Position numbers and translations under genes: made by a program. Source: Pseudaminobacter salicylatoxidans (lineage in GTDB: Bacteria > Pseudomonadota > Alphaproteobacteria > Rhizobiales > Rhizobiaceae). Taken from it: a stretch of DNA of 64,000 bases. The notes beneath the pieces were generated by a model. It saw only the letters and a list, made by a program, of their open reading frames with translations. It was not told the origin of the DNA and did not search any database. This document shows positions 60,159-64,000 of this stretch, piece after piece. The stretch spans positions 1-64,000 of the forward strand of contig NZ_QGGG01000005.1 of NCBI RefSeq assembly GCF_003148475.1. Direction: 5' to 3'. Each line of letters starts with the position of its first letter. Position 1 is the first letter of the stretch.

Positions 60159-62515
60159 TTGTCTGCCGTTTCAGCCCTTAATCGTTCGATTGCCATCAGC
60201 ACGCGCTCGGGCGTCGCGGGCGCGTCAAGACGCGGGCAAATCTTGTGGCCGGCGACGCTTGCCACCGCATCCGACAATGCATGCAGCACCGATATGCCGA
60301 GCGGCAGCGGCGGCTCGCCGACCGCCTTGGAGCGATGGATCGTCGGCTCATAAGCCTCGGACCAATCGGTCAGCGCCACATTGAAGACCTTCGGCCGGTC
60401 GGAGGCGAGCGGAATCTTGTAGGTCGAGGGCGCATGTGTGCGCAGCCGGCCCTTGTCGTCCCACACCAGCTCTTCCGTGGTCAACCAGCCCATGCCCTGA
60501 ATGAAGCCGCCCTCGACCTGGCCCATATCGATAGCCCGGTTCAGCGAGCGGCCGACATCGTGCAGAATGTCGGTGCGCTCGACCACATATTCGCCGGTCA
60601 GCGTATCGACCGACACTTCCGAGCAGGCCGCGCCGTAGGCGTAGTAGTAGAAAGCGTGGCCCCGGCCCTTACTGCGATCCCAGTGGATCTTCGGCGTCTT
60701 GTAGAAGCCGGCAGCCGAAAGCTGGACGCGAGCAATGTAAGCCTGCCTGACCAGATCGTTGAAGCTGATCTCCTGATTGCCGACGCGCACACGGTTGGGC
60801 AGGAACACGACCTGGTCGGCGGGCACCTGGTAGTGGTCGGCCGCGAAATCGGTGAGCCGCTTGCGGATCTGCCGCGCCGCATTCTGCGCCGCCATGCCGT
60901 TGAGGTCGGCGCCGGAAGAGGCGGCGGTGGGCGCGGTGTTGGGCACCTTGGCCGTCGTCGTGGCGGTAATCTTGACCCGATCGAGATCGATCTGGAATTC
61001 TTCCGCCACCACCTGCGCCACCTTCAGGTGCAGGCCCTGCCCCATCTCCGTGCCGCCATGGTTCATGTGCACCGAGCCGTCGGCATAGACATGCACCAGC
61101 GCGCCGGCCTGGTTGGACTCGGTCTTGGTGAAGGAAATGCCGAACTTCACCGGCGTCAGCGCGATGCCGCGCCTGATGAACCGGCTTTTGGCATTGAACT
61201 CGGCGATGGCACGACGGCGAGACGCGTAATCGGCGCTCTCCTCCAGCTCGGCCACGATGCGCTGGATGATACAGTCCTCGACCTTCTGGTGATAGGGCGT
61301 GAGGTTGCGCTCGCCGGCAACACCCATCGGGTCATAGAAATTCAGCTTGCGGATTTCGAGCGGGTCCTTGCCCACGGCAAAGGCCACTTCCTCGATAACG
61401 CGCTCGCAGCCGACCATGCCCTGCGGGCCGCCGAAACCGCGGAAGGCGGTGTTCGACACGGTGTTGGTGTAGAGCGGCGCCGACCTGGCGTGCACGGCCG
61501 GATAGAAATAGGCGTTGTCGCAGTGGAACAAAGCGCGGTCGCCCACCGGGCCGGACAGATCGGCCGAGAACCCGGCATTGAGCGCGAACATATAATCGAC
61601 GCCGAGGATGCGGCCTTCATCATCGAAGCCCACCTCGTAGTCGATGACGAAGTCGTGCCGCTTGCCGGTGGCGGTCATGTCCTCGTCGCGGTCGAGCCGG
61701 ATCTTCACCGCCCGCTTGTGCTTCTTGGCAGCGATGGCAGCAATGGCCGCGCACTGGTTGGCCTGCGTTTCCTTACCGCCGAACCCGCCGCCCATACGAC
61801 GAACCTCGACTGTTACGGCATTGCTCGGCACGCCCAGCACATGCGCAACCAGATGCTGCGTTTCGCTCGGCCCCTGGGTGGAACTGTAGACGACCACTTC
61901 GTCGTCCTCACCCGGTACCGCCAGCGCGACCTGACCCTCGAGATAGAAATGGTCCTGCCCGCCAAGCTTCATGCTGCCCTTGGCGCGGCGCGGGGAAGCC
62001 GCGATCGCGGCGACGGCATCGCCACGCTTGAGCGTCAGCGGAGTCGTCACCTGCCTGTCCTTTTCGGGATCGAGGTCCCAGATGTGGACGATTGGTTCAA
62101 GCTCGTCATATTCGATCTTCGCCAGGCGTGCCGCGCGGCGGGCCTGTTCGCGCGTCTCGGCGATCACGCAGAAGATCGGCTGGCCGTGGAACTGCACCTT
62201 GCCTTCGGCCAGAACCGGGTCGTCATGCATGCCGCTCGGCGAAATGTCGTTCTCGCCGGGCACGTCTTCACAGGTCAGCACATCGACCACGCCGGGCGCG
62301 GCCCGCACCGCCGACAGGTCGACGCTCTTCAGCAGGCCATGCGCCACCGTCGCCAGACCGAGGCCGGCATGGAGCGTGCCCGCGGGTTCGGGCATGTCAT
62401 CGATATAGACCGCCGAACCCGCCACATGCTTGTGCGCGGAATCGTGACGCTGCTCGCTATGGACACCGCCGACGATCTTCGCGGCCCTGATGTCGGATGC
62501 GGAATGCTTGTTCAT
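60155..62515 (-). CDS. xdhB: xanthine dehydrogenase, molybdopterin-binding subunit
   Basis: This 786-residue subunit binds the molybdenum cofactor and oxidises hypoxanthine and xanthine. Motifs are GGGFGGKETQA, NTAFRGFGGPQGM (with the substrate-binding Arg) and GEPPLPLGI with the catalytic Glu. The start at 62515 is selected over 62584 because the upstream residues overlap the xdhA end. It lies 10 bases after xdhA and overlaps xdhC. Confidence 0.94.
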   Translation of the reverse strand: MNKHSASDIRAAKIVGGVHSEQRHDSAHKHVAGSAVYIDDMPEPAGTLHAGLGLATVAHGLLKSVDLSAVRAAPGVVDVLTCEDVPGENDISPSGMHDDPVLAEGKVQFHGQPIFCVIAETREQARRAARLAKIEYDELEPIVHIWDLDPEKDRQVTTPLTLKRGDAVAAIAASPRRAKGSMKLGGQDHFYLEGQVALAVPGEDDEVVVYSSTQGPSETQHLVAHVLGVPSNAVTVEVRRMGGGFGGKETQANQCAAIAAIAAKKHKRAVKIRLDRDEDMTATGKRHDFVIDYEVGFDDEGRILGVDYMFALNAGFSADLSGPVGDRALFHCDNAYFYPAVHARSAPLYTNTVSNTAFRGFGGPQGMVGCERVIEEVAFAVGKDPLEIRKLNFYDPMGVAGERNLTPYHQKVEDCIIQRIVAELEESADYASRRRAIAEFNAKSRFIRRGIALTPVKFGISFTKTESNQAGALVHVYADGSVHMNHGGTEMGQGLHLKVAQVVAEEFQIDLDRVKITATTTAKVPNTAPTAASSGADLNGMAAQNAARQIRKRLTDFAADHYQVPADQVVFLPNRVRVGNQEISFNDLVRQAYIARVQLSAAGFYKTPKIHWDRSKGRGHAFYYYAYGAACSEVSVDTLTGEYVVERTDILHDVGRSLNRAIDMGQVEGGFIQGMGWLTTEELVWDDKGRLRTHAPSTYKIPLASDRPKVFNVALTDWSEAYEPTIHRSKAVGEPPLPLGISVLHALSDAVASVAGHKICPRLDAPATPERVLMAIERLRAETADK

Positions 62516-62525
62516 TGCCGTCTCC

Positions 62526-63998
62526 TCACGCAGCCTGATGCCGGGAAACCTGGATCGGCTCGCCGCCGCCCCGGGTTTCGGCAAAGAAGCGCCGCAGCAG
62601 GTTGCGTGCCGCCAGCATACGATATTCCGCGCTGGCGCGCATGTCCGTCAACGGCGTGAAGTCCTGCGCATAGGCCCCGAGTGCCGTTTCCACCGTCGTT
62701 TCGGTCCACGGCTTACCGACCAGCGCAGCTTCGACAGTCGTGGCCCGCCTGGGCGTCGCCGCCATACCGCCATAGGCGATACGGATTTCAGCCGCCGTAC
62801 CGTCAGCCGCCAGCGTCAGATGGAAGGCGCCAAGGGCGGCGGTAATGTCCTCGTCGCGGCGCTTGGAAATCTTGTAGACGGCAAAATGGCTGCCCGCCGA
62901 CGGCACCGGCACATGCACCGCCTCGACGAATTCGCCCGGCTGGCGATCCTGCTTGCCATAGGCGATGAAGAACTCTTCCAGCGGAATGGTGCGACGCTCA
63001 GCACCCTTGCGCAGCGTGAGTTTCGCGCCCAGCGCGATGAAGGGCGGCGGCGTGTCGCCGATGGGCGAACCGTTGGCGATGTTGCCGCCGATGGTGCCCA
63101 TGTTACGCACCTGCTCGCCGCCGATACGGTCGATGAGCCCACCCAGTGCCGGGATGCGCTCTGCAAGCAGGCCGAAAGCCTCGGTATAGGTGACACCAGC
63201 GCCAATGGTGATGACCCCATCGTTTTCGGAAATGCCGCGCAAGCCTTCGAGATGGCCGATGAAGACGGCCGGCGAAATGTCGCGCATATGCTTCGTGATC
63301 CAAAGGCCCACATCGGTCGAACCGGCGACGATGGTCGCCCTGGGCTCGGCTTCGAGCACGGCGGCGAGGTCATCGACATCGGCGGGCACGATCAGCCGCG
63401 TCTTGTCCGAGCCGACCTCGACGCGCGCGCCGTCGCGCAGCGCGGACAGCTTTTCAATCACCGCCGCTCGCTCCACCGCCAGCGGATCACTGGCCGCCTT
63501 GCCATAGTCGGAAATGGCGCGCGCGGCGCGCATGATCGCCTCATAGCCGGTGCAGCGGCACAGATTGCCCTGCAGCGCCTTTTCGATCACCGCGTCGGAC
63601 GGGTTGGCGTCCTTCATCCACAGGCCGTAGAGTGACATCACGAAGCCCGGCGTGCAGAAGCCGCATTGCGAACCATGGAAATCGACCATCGCCTGCTGCA
63701 CCGGGTGCAGCGTGCCGCCGGCCGGTTGCACATGCTCGATCGTCACCACGTGGCAGCCGTCGAGCGAGCCGAGGAAGCGGATGCAGGCATTGACGCTCTC
63801 ATAAACGAGCCCACCGGCCGCCAGCTTGCCCACCAGCACCGTGCAGGCGCCACAGTCGCCCTCGGCGCAGCCTTCCTTGGTGCCGCGCAGCGAACGGTTC
63901 AGCCGCAGCCAGTCGAGGAGCGTGGCATCGGGCGCCACGTCGCGAACGGACACATCCTGGCCGTTGAGCAGGAAGCGGATTTCGTTACGGACAGCCAT
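62526..63998 (-). CDS. xdhA: xanthine dehydrogenase, 2Fe-2S and FAD subunit
   Basis: This 490-residue subunit carries two 2Fe-2S clusters (Cys44, Cys49, Cys52, Cys72; and Cys112, Cys115, Cys147, Cys149) and an FAD domain with IVAGSTDVGLW and RNMGTIGGNIANGSPIGD. It accepts electrons from the molybdenum subunit and passes them to NAD+. The reading frame is complete, with its ATG at 63998, two bases from the window edge. It begins the xdhABC operon; its promoter lies outside the window. Confidence 0.94.
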   Translation of the reverse strand: MAVRNEIRFLLNGQDVSVRDVAPDATLLDWLRLNRSLRGTKEGCAEGDCGACTVLVGKLAAGGLVYESVNACIRFLGSLDGCHVVTIEHVQPAGGTLHPVQQAMVDFHGSQCGFCTPGFVMSLYGLWMKDANPSDAVIEKALQGNLCRCTGYEAIMRAARAISDYGKAASDPLAVERAAVIEKLSALRDGARVEVGSDKTRLIVPADVDDLAAVLEAEPRATIVAGSTDVGLWITKHMRDISPAVFIGHLEGLRGISENDGVITIGAGVTYTEAFGLLAERIPALGGLIDRIGGEQVRNMGTIGGNIANGSPIGDTPPPFIALGAKLTLRKGAERRTIPLEEFFIAYGKQDRQPGEFVEAVHVPVPSAGSHFAVYKISKRRDEDITAALGAFHLTLAADGTAAEIRIAYGGMAATPRRATTVEAALVGKPWTETTVETALGAYAQDFTPLTDMRASAEYRMLAARNLLRRFFAETRGGGEPIQVSRHQAA

Positions 63999-64000
63999 TG

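Noticed and set aside
60245-62659. 804-codon plus-strand frame opposite xdhB
   Set aside because: Antisense shadow; its translation is His/Arg/Gly-rich without domains, and xdhB is complete on the minus strand.

Overview
The window reads as part of the chromosome (or a large replicon) of a GC-rich alphaproteobacterium, most likely Hyphomicrobiales, in the Phyllobacteriaceae/Brucellaceae neighbourhood. This rests on the gene complement, an Irr/ICE-like iron box in front of the efe operon, and fragments of the short palindromic repeats common in rhizobial genomes (a TAGAGC-bounded element and a TTTTCGGAAAAGATCAT-type tail). It is inference; no rRNA or other marker is present. No prophage, IS element, CRISPR array, tRNA or rRNA gene was seen.

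The region is almost entirely small-molecule uptake and catabolism, arranged as self-contained modules that each pair a transporter with enzymes and a dedicated regulator. From left to right: (1) 221-7430, a branched-chain-type ABC transporter (livJHMGF order) co-transcribed with a vanillin/benzaldehyde-type aldehyde dehydrogenase, with a divergent AraC regulator. (2) 7476-10807, a class III aminotransferase divergent from a GntR regulator and an LhgO-like FAD oxidoreductase. (3) 10986-15202, ferrous iron uptake efeU-efeO-efeB plus a second M75 protein, behind a putative Irr box. (4) 15602-18194, an EEP-family hydrolase and an ALDH7-type aminoadipate semialdehyde dehydrogenase. (5) 18288-26991, a TRAP transporter with three SDR dehydrogenases and a KstD/fumarate-reductase-like flavoprotein in one minus-strand operon, facing a GntR regulator and a GST. 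(6) 27230-30554, homogentisate degradation (hmgA-fahA) with a MarR regulator. (7) 30603-37945, an amino-acid ABC transporter with a 2-ketoarginine decarboxylase-like enzyme and a ureohydrolase, an XRE-cupin regulator and a PuuB/DadA-like FAD oxidase; the promoters carry a shared 21-bp motif. (8) 38212-40961, an SsuABC/TauABC-like transporter. (9) 41125-42010, a RES-Xre toxin-antitoxin pair. (10) 42319-54294, a penicillin-acylase-family hydrolase, an IclR regulator, and a long plus-strand operon with a dipeptide-type ABC transporter, a polysaccharide-deacetylase/cyclic-imidase-like hydrolase, two SDRs and an old-yellow-enzyme reductase. (11) 54319-63998, glycerate kinase, guanine deaminase, PuuD urate oxidase, a LysR regulator and xanthine dehydrogenase xdhABC (purine catabolism).

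The best candidates for undescribed biology are modules 5, 7 and 10. Module 7 looks like an arginine/2-ketoarginine route that starts with a flavin oxidase instead of a transaminase and is tied together by a near-identical operator at two promoters. Modules 5 and 10 are complete-looking 'transporter + several dehydrogenases + flavoenzyme + regulator' catabolic operons whose substrates cannot be read from the sequence. Several candidate operators (perfect inverted repeats) were found next to the regulators and are given individually.

Coordinates come from reading the sequence; function calls come from motif recognition without database searches.
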